The position numbers and the translations under genes are program-made. A stretch of 64,000 bases of DNA from Saccharopolyspora gregorii (GTDB taxonomy: Bacteria > Actinomycetota > Actinomycetes > Mycobacteriales > Pseudonocardiaceae), in contig NZ_CP059556.1 of assembly GCF_024734405.1 (NCBI RefSeq), positions 5,890,001-5,954,000 on the forward strand. Direction: 5' to 3'. This document shows, one piece after another, positions 8,801-22,660 of the stretch; the first letter of the stretch is position 1, and the number at the start of each line of letters is the position of its first letter. The notes under the pieces were generated by a model, which saw only the letters and a list, made by a program, of their open reading frames with translations, searched no databases and was not told the DNA's origin.

Positions 8801-9623
8801 CCGCCCGGCGCACCGCGGCCGGCCCGTCGGCCCCGCTGTGCAGCGAGCTCAACCGGGCGTCGGTGAGGCCCACCGCCTCCCACAACCCGATGTCGCCCTG
8901 GATCAGCTGGGTCAGCACGTCCGCGTGGAACCCGGCCGCGCCCTGCACGTTCACGTCGTCGGTGAGCAGCCGGGCCACGTCGGCGCCCGCCGCGAACACC
9001 CGCTCCTGCGAGGTGCTCCACACCATCGTCGGCGCCGCCCACACCGCGCAGTCGGCGAAGCCCGGCCGCACCACCGGCCCGGACCGCGCGTCGGCGGCGT
9101 GCTGCTGCGTCGGCGGCAGCGCGGCGAGCTTGCCCAGCCCGGACAGCGCCCCGCCCGCCGGGTTGCGGGTGGAGAACAGCTGCGGCGTCTCCAGCAGCCA
9201 GCCGCTCGGCTCCGGATGCGTCTGCAGGTAGCCGGACATCGCGAACTCCCACGGCACCCCCTGCGTGTACAGCCAGCGCAGGTGGTTCGTGCGGATCACC
9301 GGGGTGGGCAGCCACTCCACCGAATCGCCGTTCACCGCCCGCGCCCGCAGCAGCGCCTCCAAGGTGAACACGGCCAGCTGCGTCAGCTCCGTGGCGCCAC
9401 CGCGCCGCCCGAACACGGGCAGGTAGTCGGTCACGCCCTGCTTGCCGAACCAGTGCTGGATGTCCCACGCCGACCTGGTGCGCACCCCCGCGCCCAGCGC
9501 ATCGCCCACGGCGCCGCCGAGCAGCGCGCCGCGGAACCGGTCCGACCAGCTCAGCGCGCGCGGCTCCCGCCGCGACACGGCCGAACCGTGCGTGTTCGCG
9601 AACCACGAGGTGTCACCGGTCAT
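5829..9623 (-). CDS. Double-domain ADP-ribosylglycohydrolase-family protein
   Basis: A 1264-residue protein with an ATG start behind GGAGAC. It carries two ADP-ribosylglycohydrolase (ARH/DraG) domains. Domain 2 (residues about 811-1150) keeps the metal-binding motifs: GALGDAMGSD, ITDDTQMTLFSAEGL and HHDGDSDSTGAICGN. Domain 1 (about 27-370) is recognisably homologous (RGALLGGAVGDALGAG, LYTQGVPWE) but reads GATELTQ where TDDTQ is expected and SADSSVTGAMAG where GDSDSTG is expected, so it is probably catalytically dead. The two are joined by about 430 residues of Pro/Glu/His/Gln-rich linker. ARH enzymes remove ADP-ribose from proteins, small molecules or nucleic acids using two Mg ions. The substrate here is unknown. 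The C-terminal 110 residues are Pro-rich. Confidence 0.85.
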   Translation of the reverse strand: MTGDTSWFANTHGSAVSRREPRALSWSDRFRGALLGGAVGDALGAGVRTRSAWDIQHWFGKQGVTDYLPVFGRRGGATELTQLAVFTLEALLRARAVNGDSVEWLPTPVIRTNHLRWLYTQGVPWEFAMSGYLQTHPEPSGWLLETPQLFSTRNPAGGALSGLGKLAALPPTQQHAADARSGPVVRPGFADCAVWAAPTMVWSTSQERVFAAGADVARLLTDDVNVQGAAGFHADVLTQLIQGDIGLWEAVGLTDARLSSLHSGADGPAAVRRAVHAAMFATRDGRRPQPAELDAEFDTEHKPGELGTALAAVAATESFAEAVLMAVNVSADSSVTGAMAGQLAGALHGPDAIPPRWRDELELGDIIETLCADAAEAFAPPPPPPPLPKWAQRYVGDPRGSSGPRELDAPLTTTVDSGRGPEPVRPVDGSNEETMIIDLSRLNSHPDAPEFGDPAAEPAPEPVAEASAEHHVRHEAEPREPQPWQEPPARQESRPRPESPAHQDSQPRQEAQPRQEAQSRQETQPRGESQSWPESQLRQESPSRPDLRAEPPQAPPAPRPEPEPEPVNAFTQTTDRTDLSMLAAHRPPAEDADEARPMPDFGAGGFQLSTDRTDREELARLAKLVSIRPEAAGRIPREDPVPPRPEPAAEPEPPQHDRPDDSRRYDHGGEPPRHDHDAEPPQHEPYAEPPHHEHRAEPPHHEHGPPHQHGDPPHEEPLTAPEPDDREQAGPETAEFPAGRVDASPEQWAERPDPEPHDRHEQAEPEEPDFAADREEPAHHAADAEAPVEARIAKSPGAGGHAKSEAVDEVAPALTERVLGCFLGGALGDAMGSDLEFVTAEQITERFGPDGPQGLREAYGVQGAITDDTQMTLFSAEGLIRGGIARRTLGSTDPLPEIQLAYQRWLHTQGVEWESAAGAFRSVYPEPDGWLVEVPGLFSNRAPGKTIFRALARFGDGQSAGSITEPINDSKGCGGVMRSAPMALYSPDPPVAFELAARAAALTHSHPSGYLSAGALAVIVQQALLGQTLDDGVWLALQVLETWEGHEETSALLKQAVELAERGDPTPEDIAGTLGGGWVGEQALAIAVCGALAGGDDVAKALRIAVHHDGDSDSTGAICGNIVGALIGVSGLPVGWLADLELRDVVEQIALDCVAEFGDSLSRDPDAPEPPASERPADEEWDERYPVRRLPVAAEAAPPVQPEPRADDSADPPTALLPAVGVEPPEQEPPAPPEPEPEPLAAFPAPKPSPRRIQGPQPAYDGEG
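7490..7585 (-). repeat. His/Glu-rich repeat in the double-ARH linker
   Basis: About five degenerate copies of a 24-bp unit encode His-His-Glu-His-...-Glu-Pro-Pro segments. Clustered histidines with acidic residues could bind divalent metal, although low complexity alone could also explain them. Confidence 0.6.
7990..8185 (-). repeat. 18-bp degenerate repeat in the double-ARH linker
   Basis: About ten imperfect 18-bp units encode Arg-Gln-Glu-(Ser/Ala/Thr)-Gln-Pro hexapeptides. The units stay in frame and have diverged mostly at third positions, which suggests an old repeat under selection for composition. Confidence 0.7.
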
Positions 9624-9895
9624 CCCCAGTCTCCTGTCGGGTCACCGTGCGGGGCAGCGCCCACGACCTCCGGCCGCGGACGTCGGTCGCAAGGCCGCCG
9701 CACCGCTGCGGCGGAGGCCCGGGAGCTTTCCCGGCTCCGGCGGGGCACCGCCGATCCCTTGGACCGCACCCCGCCAATGTTGCCGCACTTGACCGACGCC
9801 ACGGCCGACTCCCCCGGGTGATCGAACGACCGGGTGGCGTGCTGCGGGTGGATCAGCGGTGGCCACGGCGGGTACCGCGGTGATCGAGAGCTTGC

Positions 9896-10996
9896 TCACC
9901 ACGCGGGATAGCGCCTGCTCCACGCGGCGTCCGCGGGTGGGGCCGGGCTGAACTCGGCGAGCGCGTCGCGGGACAGCGCCGTCACCACCTCGCGCAGCTC
10001 CAGCACGTCCAGCCACTCCGGTGGGAGGGCGCGGACCCCGTGCAGCGCGCCGACGACGTTCCCGCACACCATCCCGGTCGAATCCGAATCACCCGAGTGG
10101 TTCACCGACAGCAGCAGCGCCCGCCGCGCGTCCGGCACCGCCAGCGCCGCGTACAGGCCGATCGCCAGCGCCTCCTCGCCCACCCAGCCGCCGCCGAGCC
10201 GTTCCGCGAGCTGCTCCGGCGGCACCGGGCCCCGCTCGGCGAGCTCCACCGCCGCGTCCAGCAGCCGCAACTGCTCCTCGTGACCGCGCCAGCGCAGCAG
10301 CAGGTCCCGCGCCAGCCGCACCGCGTCCGGCAGCGGCACCTCCCGGATCAGCTGGTGCACCACCACCGCCAACACCCCCGCCGACAGGTAGCCGGACGGG
10401 TGGCCGTGCGTCAGCGCCGCCGTTCCCACCGCCGCGTGGAACACCTCGGCGGGATCGTGCGACCACACCGCCACCGGCGCCGCCCGCATCACCCCGCCGC
10501 AGCCCTTCGAATCGTTCGCCGCGTTCTCCGGCGTCGCCTGCCGGTGGGTGCGCCCGAACTCGATCAGCGCCAGCATGCAGGTGTTGCCCGGGGCGCGGAC
10601 CGCGAACAGCTCGCGCTGGGCGATCAGCCAGCCGTCCGGTTCCGCCAGGTGCACCCCGTACGGCCCGGCCGCCTCCGCCCAGGTGCGGCCCTGGGTGTGC
10701 AGCCACCGCTGGTAGGCGTGCTGCACCTCCGGCACCGGGTCGTTGTCCACCGGCTGCATCCGCCGCGCCACGTGCGCGCGGACCAGGCCTTCCAGGGTGA
10801 ACAGCATCAGCTGCGTGTCGTCGGAGATCTCCGCGCGGCCCTGCGCGAGCACCGGGCCGGTCACGCCGTCCGGTCCGTACCGCTCCCGGATCGCGTCGAT
10901 CCCGCGGAACTCGACGGCGAACCCCAGCGCATCGCCCAGCGCACCGCCGAGCATGCTGCCGAGGAAGCGCTCGTGGGAATCCGGCCCCTGTTGCAC
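9896..10996 (-). CDS. ADP-ribosylglycohydrolase family protein (single domain)
   Basis: The frame is open far upstream, but a GTG at 10996 preceded by GAGGGGCGGACGA gives a 366-residue protein that starts just before the domain and leaves room for the divergent MocR-type gene. The ARH metal-binding motifs are intact: GALGDALGFAVEF at the N-terminus, ISDDTQLMLFTLEGL near residue 65 and NHSGDSDSTGMVCGN near residue 300. The protein is closer in sequence to domain 2 of the neighbouring 1264-residue protein (shared YQRWLHTQG and NDSKGCGGVMR) than to domain 1, suggesting local duplication. It probably hydrolyses an ADP-ribosyl bond. The substrate is not apparent. Confidence 0.87.
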   Translation of the reverse strand: MQQGPDSHERFLGSMLGGALGDALGFAVEFRGIDAIRERYGPDGVTGPVLAQGRAEISDDTQLMLFTLEGLVRAHVARRMQPVDNDPVPEVQHAYQRWLHTQGRTWAEAAGPYGVHLAEPDGWLIAQRELFAVRAPGNTCMLALIEFGRTHRQATPENAANDSKGCGGVMRAAPVAVWSHDPAEVFHAAVGTAALTHGHPSGYLSAGVLAVVVHQLIREVPLPDAVRLARDLLLRWRGHEEQLRLLDAAVELAERGPVPPEQLAERLGGGWVGEEALAIGLYAALAVPDARRALLLSVNHSGDSDSTGMVCGNVVGALHGVRALPPEWLDVLELREVVTALSRDALAEFSPAPPADAAWSRRYPAW

Positions 10997-11090
10997 TCGT
11001 CCGCCCCTCACCGTGATCCGGCGAAGGTTATCAACGGAACGCGCCCGGCCGGGCCGGTTCCGCCGCCGGCGTTCGATAAGCTCGGCAGCC

Positions 11091-12494
11091 GTGAACCGCG
11101 AACGGTCCGGTTCGCTCGAATCCGGGCTGGACCTGCACCTGGACTGGTCGGGGCGGCCCGACAGCAGCACCCTCGCGGAGGCCCTGCGCGCGGCGATCCG
11201 CGACGGCCGCCTCGCCGCGGGAAGCCGCGTGCCCTCCACCCGCACCCTCGCCCACGACCTCGGCATCGCGCGCGGCACCGTGACCAGGGCGTACGCCCAG
11301 CTCGGCACCGAAGGGTTCCTGCTGTCCCGGCAAGGCGCGCCCACCACCGTCGCCGAGCGGCTCCGCAGCGGCGAACGCCCCGACCCGCCGGCGCCCCGCC
11401 CGACGGGCCGCGCGCCGCGCTGGGACTTCCGCCCGGGCAGGCCGAACCTGAGCGCCTTCCCGCGCAAGGACTGGCTGGCCGCGAGCCGCCGCGTGCTGCG
11501 CGCCATGCCCGCCGACGAGCTCGACTACGGCGATCCGCAGGGTCCGCTCGCGCTGCGCGAAGCGCTCACCGAATACCTGCGGCGCGCCCGGGCCGTGCAC
11601 ACCACCCCCGATCGGCTGGTCGTCTGCAACGGCTACAGCGAGGCGCTCTCGCTGATCAGCAGGGTCCTGCGCGCCCGGGGCGACTCCTCGATCGACTTCG
11701 AGGACCCGTCGCTGCCGCACTTCCGCGACATCGCCGCCGAGGACGGGATGACCGTGCGCGGCGTCCCCGTCGACGACGGCGGCATCGACGTGTCCGCGCT
11801 GCGCAGCCCTGCCGTCGTCGTCACCCCCGCGCACCAGTTCCCGCTCGGCGTCACCATGCGGGCGCAGCGCCGCGCCGAGCTGATCCGCCGCGCCAAGGCC
11901 GACGGCGTGCTCGTCGTCGAGGACGACTACGACGGGGAGTTCCGCTTCGACCGCAAACCCGTCGGATCGCTGCAGGGCATGGCACCGGACGCGGTGATCT
12001 ATGCGGGCACCGCGAGCAAGACCCTCGCCCCCGCGCTGCGCATCGCCTGGCTGGCGCTGCCCGCCCGGCTGGTCAAGCCGGTGCGGGCGATGCGCACCCA
12101 CGGGCGGTTCGGGCCGCTGTTCGACCAGCTCGCGCTCGGCGAGCTGCTGCGATCCGGCGCCTACGACCAGCACGTGCGCCGGTCCCGGGCCGTGTACCGG
12201 GCGCGGCGCGAGCAGCTGCTGCACGGCCTGGAGGGGTTGCGCGCCGGGCACCGGCGCTACCCGGCGGGCATCTCCGCCGGCCTGCACCTGACGTTGCGCC
12301 TCGACCCCGACGGCCCCGACGAGCAGCAGGTCCTCGCCCGAGCCCGCGCCCGCGGCGTCGAACTCGACGTGCTCGGCCCGTGGTGGGTGCGGCCCGGCGA
12401 CCACCCCGCCGGAGTGGTGATCGGCTACGCCGCGCCCGCCGAGCACGCGTTCCGCCCCGCCCTGGCGGCGCTGCTCGACACGCTCGACCCATGA
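11091..12494 (+). CDS. MocR/PdxR-type transcriptional regulator (GntR HTH plus aminotransferase domain)
   Basis: A 467-residue protein. Residues about 25-90 form a GntR winged helix (SRVPSTRTLAHDLGIARGTVTRAYAQL). Residues 105-460 form a fold-type I aminotransferase domain with the PLP lysine in AGTASKTLAPALRIAW near residue 309 and VVEDDYDGEFRFD upstream. MocR proteins use PLP as a ligand and often control vitamin B6 or amino-acid genes. No pdx gene is next to it, so its target is unknown. It is divergent from the single-domain ARH gene with 94 bp between starts. The longer upstream open frame overlaps that gene antisense and was rejected. The GTG at 11091 lacks a strong ribosome-binding site. 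Confidence 0.85.
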   Translation: MNRERSGSLESGLDLHLDWSGRPDSSTLAEALRAAIRDGRLAAGSRVPSTRTLAHDLGIARGTVTRAYAQLGTEGFLLSRQGAPTTVAERLRSGERPDPPAPRPTGRAPRWDFRPGRPNLSAFPRKDWLAASRRVLRAMPADELDYGDPQGPLALREALTEYLRRARAVHTTPDRLVVCNGYSEALSLISRVLRARGDSSIDFEDPSLPHFRDIAAEDGMTVRGVPVDDGGIDVSALRSPAVVVTPAHQFPLGVTMRAQRRAELIRRAKADGVLVVEDDYDGEFRFDRKPVGSLQGMAPDAVIYAGTASKTLAPALRIAWLALPARLVKPVRAMRTHGRFGPLFDQLALGELLRSGAYDQHVRRSRAVYRARREQLLHGLEGLRAGHRRYPAGISAGLHLTLRLDPDGPDEQQVLARARARGVELDVLGPWWVRPGDHPAGVVIGYAAPAEHAFRPALAALLDTLDP

Positions 12495-12617
12495 CCACCA
12501 CCGGCGCGGAGGCTCCCGCTACAGTGCCCACGCGCGCCGGTCCCCGCCCGCCGACACGGCGCAGGGGAACTGGTGTTCTATCCTGGGTCACCGACCGGCG
12601 CACAGCAAGGAGAATCC

Positions 12618-13127
12618 GTGGGCGAGCAGGAAGCAGACCAGGTGACCAGCGAAGAGACCCAAGGCGAGCAGGCATCGGCGCAGCCGGAGAACGGCACCGC
12701 CCAGGCCGAGGCGGACACCGCGCAGGCCGCGGCGACGCCGTCCGAGCCCGCCGCGGCGGCCCCGGCCCCGGCCCCGGCCGACGCCGCTCCGGCCGACGCG
12801 ACGCCGGAGCCCGCGCCGAAGAAGACCCGCGCGCCCAAGAAGAGCACCGCCAAGAAGACCCGCACCGTCGAGCTCACGCTGACCGTGACCGGCACCGCGG
12901 AAGGCGAGTGGCAGGCCGAGCTGATGCACGCGGGCAAGCGCGTCGTGCAGGGCCTGCCGGTCCCGGCGGCCGCGGTCTCCAAGGCGGCGGCGGAACTCCA
13001 CCAGGACATCTCCGAAGCCATCGAAGAGGTCCTGAGCGCCGCGCGCGAGCAGCACGAGGCGAAGCTCGCCGAGCTCGAAGCCGAGGTCGAGCGGGTCCGC
13101 AAGGCCCTGCTGGAACTCGAGGGCTGA
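12618..13127 (+). CDS. Hypothetical protein with coiled-coil C-terminus
   Basis: The GTG at 12618 lies 7 nt behind a clear AAGGAG and was preferred to an upstream ATG without one. The 169-residue protein has an acidic Ala/Glu/Gln N-terminal 60 residues, an Ala/Pro stretch, then a basic patch (KKTRAPKKSTAKKTR), a small beta-rich segment (VELTLTVTGTAEGEWQAEL) and a C-terminal coiled coil (residues about 135-168). It resembles actinobacterial proteins grouped as DUF6319, though I am not certain of that. The basic patch could bind nucleic acid. Function is unknown. A possible -10 (TATCCT) lies near 12578. Confidence 0.75.
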   Translation: MGEQEADQVTSEETQGEQASAQPENGTAQAEADTAQAAATPSEPAAAAPAPAPADAAPADATPEPAPKKTRAPKKSTAKKTRTVELTLTVTGTAEGEWQAELMHAGKRVVQGLPVPAAAVSKAAAELHQDISEAIEEVLSAAREQHEAKLAELEAEVERVRKALLELEG

Positions 13128-13218
13128 CGACCGCACCGGTCGGCCGAGTCCCCGGACGCCGCCACCCCCGTTCCGGGGCGGACGCGTCCGGGGCACCCGG
13201 TTCGCGGCGCCGTCCCGA

Positions 13219-13766
13219 TCAGAACTCCAGCACCAACCGGCCCCGCACCCCGCCGGCTTCCAGCGCGCGGTGCGCCTGCGCCGCCTCGCCCGCTGGGTAG
13301 GTCCGCGCCAGCCGCAGGGACAGCACCCCTTCGTCCACCTGGGACCGCAGCCGGCCCAGCTCTTCCCACTCCTGCGCGTACTCGCGCACCGCCGCCGGCC
13401 GGTAGGTGATGCCGCGCTCCGCTTCGGCGGTGAGGAACCGCGCCGTCGAGATCCGGCCGCCGTCGCGCACCGCGGGCACCAGCCGGTCGTTGAGCAGCGC
13501 GCCGTCCGCGATCCCCGCCACCCCGTCCGGTGCCGCCTCGCGGATTCCGCCACGTCGTCCTCGCGCGCCACGACGACGTCCGCCCCGAGCGACCGAACCA
13601 GTTCCCGGTCCCGGTCGGCCGCGTCCGCGACGACCCGCAGCACGTCGGCCTTCGCCAGCTGCACCACGCAGCCCCCGAACGCCCCCGCCGCACCGGTGAC
13701 CGCGATCGCCTCGCCCGGCGCCGAGTCCAGGAGGTCCAGCGCCTGGCGGGCGGTGAGCGCGTTCAT
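13219..13766 (-). pseudogene. Remnant of a zinc-type alcohol dehydrogenase/quinone oxidoreductase
   Basis: Two frames together give the C-terminal half of an NADP-dependent MDR oxidoreductase. From 13766 to about 13545 the frame reads MNALTARQALDLLD, then VTGAAGAFGGCVVQLAK (the nucleotide-binding Rossmann turn) and LGADVVVAREDDV. It then shifts, and from about 13545 to 13219 a second frame reads GIREAAPDGVAGIADGAL to a natural end HRALEAGGVRGRLVLEF. The N-terminal GroES-like domain (about 130 residues) is absent and a stop lies just upstream of the ATG. Truncation plus frameshift make activity unlikely. A sequencing error could explain the shift but not the missing N-terminus. Confidence 0.8.
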
Positions 13767-13891
13767 CGGGCAGGGTCGCGCCGATCACTCGCATGCCCGG
13801 TGCAACCTGCCGCCGGGCCGCCGCTGTTCCGCAGGAGGACCACCCGCTCGTGTAGTGGCGAACGCGTGTTCGACTCCGGATGATCGGAGTC

Positions 13892-14227
13892 ATGGACCCC
13901 AGACACCGCACCCACCGCAGGCTGCACCTCGTCCCGGCGGCGGCCGGCCCGGCCGCCGGGGGAACCGGTCCGCCGACGTCCACCGGCGCCGCGCCCGATC
14001 CCGGCAGCGGTGGCGGCGAGCGGCCGCCGTCCGCTCCCGAGCCGCTCACCGACGACCGCGTCGCCGAGTGCACCGATGCCGGGCTCGTCGCCGAGATCCG
14101 CGCGTGCGAGGCGTTGCGGCACCGGCTGCTGCACGACCAGCTGACCCTGCTCACCGAAGCACGCCGCCGGGGGCTCCGACTGCCCGCCGGCCCGTCGCCC
14201 GCCCGGTCCGGAGGAGCCCCGACATGA
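13892..14227 (+). CDS. Small hypothetical protein
   Basis: About 111 residues from ATG 13892 (an in-frame ATG at 13880 is possible; neither has a well-placed ribosome-binding site). The first 55 residues are Arg/Pro/Gly-rich. The second half reads as two helices, with LVAEIRACEALRHRLLHDQL and LTEARRRGLRL. No domain is recognised. It sits between the oxidoreductase remnant and the rpoBC terminator. Coding status rests on open frame and composition only. Confidence 0.4.
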   Translation: MDPRHRTHRRLHLVPAAAGPAAGGTGPPTSTGAAPDPGSGGGERPPSAPEPLTDDRVAECTDAGLVAEIRACEALRHRLLHDQLTLLTEARRRGLRLPAGPSPARSGGAPT

Positions 14228-14338
14228 TCGCCGGAACCACCACGATCGCGGCCGCGGTGCATCGCGCCGTCCGCTCCTGCACCACCGGTCTCCGAACGCC
14301 CGGCCGCGGGTTCGCGGCCGCGCGCCCCGAACAGCGGA

Positions 14339-14368
14339 AGGTCCCCGCTCGAACCCGAGCGGGGACCT
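14339..14368 (-). terminator. rpoBC terminator
   Basis: A perfect 13-bp stem (14339-14351 with 14356-14368) and a 4-nt loop lie 38 bp after the rpoC stop. The U-tract is weak, as is usual in GC-rich actinobacteria. Confidence 0.8.
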
Positions 14369-14406
14369 CCCGTGCACTGCTCCGCGACCTGCGGCCGCCT
14401 ACCGGA

Positions 14407-18318
<3,912 letters not shown>

Positions 18319-18387
18319 GTCGGGTCTTCTCCCTTAGTCGAAAGGTCCGGCCGGCTACCGGCCGGGAATGCCAGGTTGGGTCGATGG

Positions 18388-18421
18388 CCGGTCCGCGGGC
18401 AGGCACATGCCCGCGGACCGG
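18388..18421 (-). promoter_or_regulatory. Strong hairpin in the rpoB-rpoC intergenic region
   Basis: A perfect 14-bp inverted repeat (18388-18401 with 18408-18421) with a 6-nt loop starts only 9 bp after the rpoB stop. A second palindromic GCCGG block lies just downstream (near 18345-18365). There is no U-tract, so it may be an RNase processing or stability element, or a partial attenuator, rather than a full terminator. Confidence 0.65.
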
Positions 18422-18429
18422 CGGCGAGG

Positions 18430-21912
<3,483 letters not shown>

Positions 21913-22050
21913 GATGCGTCCTTCCGGGACTCTGAACTGGCTACAGCCGCGTCAGGAGGCGTTGGCAACCAGCTAACACGACTGTCAAGGGTGCAATGGC
22001 GCCCACGATCCTAGATCCCGTCATGGGGAGGGCGGAAAGAGGGCAGCGCA

Positions 22051-22086
22051 AAGTAGCAGTCTAGACGCTACGACGCCACCTGTCGA
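22051..22086 (-). promoter_or_regulatory. Housekeeping-sigma promoter of rpoBC
   Basis: On the minus strand, TCGACA (22081-22086) and TAGACT (22058-22063) are separated by exactly 17 bp, one mismatch from the -35 consensus and a good -10. Transcription would begin near 22051, giving a leader of about 139 nt that opens with a T- and C-rich stretch. Confidence 0.7.
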
Positions 22087-22660
22087 GGGGCCCGCCGACG
22101 AACCGTCCCGGAAGTCGTCTGCGGAGCCGCACCTCGCGAGGCCCTGCCCGTGTTGGGAACCAGAGTGAACCCGCCGCCGCCGACAGTCAAGAGATCACGC
22201 TCCGATCACCCTCGTGGCGCAAGACACGATCACTACACGTGATCGCCAACAGGCCTGTTCCGCCTGGTCAAGGCTTCACCGAGTGGTTGTTCAGGCGACT
22301 TTCCGCCAGGGTCGGCGCCCGCCGGAACCGACCGCTCCGATCGCGCACAGCACTCGGATTCACCGGTTTCCGCCACCGGGGAGCACCCCGGTTCGCCTAT
22401 GATCCAGAAAGCCGCCGGCGTTGTCGGCCATCTCACGCCGCAGGCCTCCGCCCAGGTGGTCCAGCGGGGAGTGCGGCCGGGAAACGCCGCCCGGCTGACC
22501 TCGCAGGGGGTCGCGGCTCGTGCACGGAGCGGGTGCACCGGTCCTCGACTCCCCGCAGCGAACGCACGGGCTATTCGGTACCGGTGAACATCGGTACGGT
22601 GAAACGCCCCGCGACGCCGCGACGCTGGTAGTCGTGTGAGCATGTCACAGGAGAATCGGG
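22087..22660. other. Intergenic region between rpoB and the CHAT gene
   Basis: These 574 bp separate divergent promoters. Apart from the rpoB promoter at its edge and the AGGAG of the CHAT gene at its right end, I see no RNA gene, terminator or convincing reading frame; short open frames here lack codon bias. Confidence 0.5.

Noticed and set aside
5013-9821. A 1602-residue plus-strand open frame opposite the ARH gene
   Set aside because: It is antisense to clear ARH motifs; the translation is Arg/Gly/Val low complexity.
22087-22660. Small genes between rpoB and the CHAT gene
   Set aside because: The short open frames there lack ribosome-binding sites, codon bias and any recognisable sequence.
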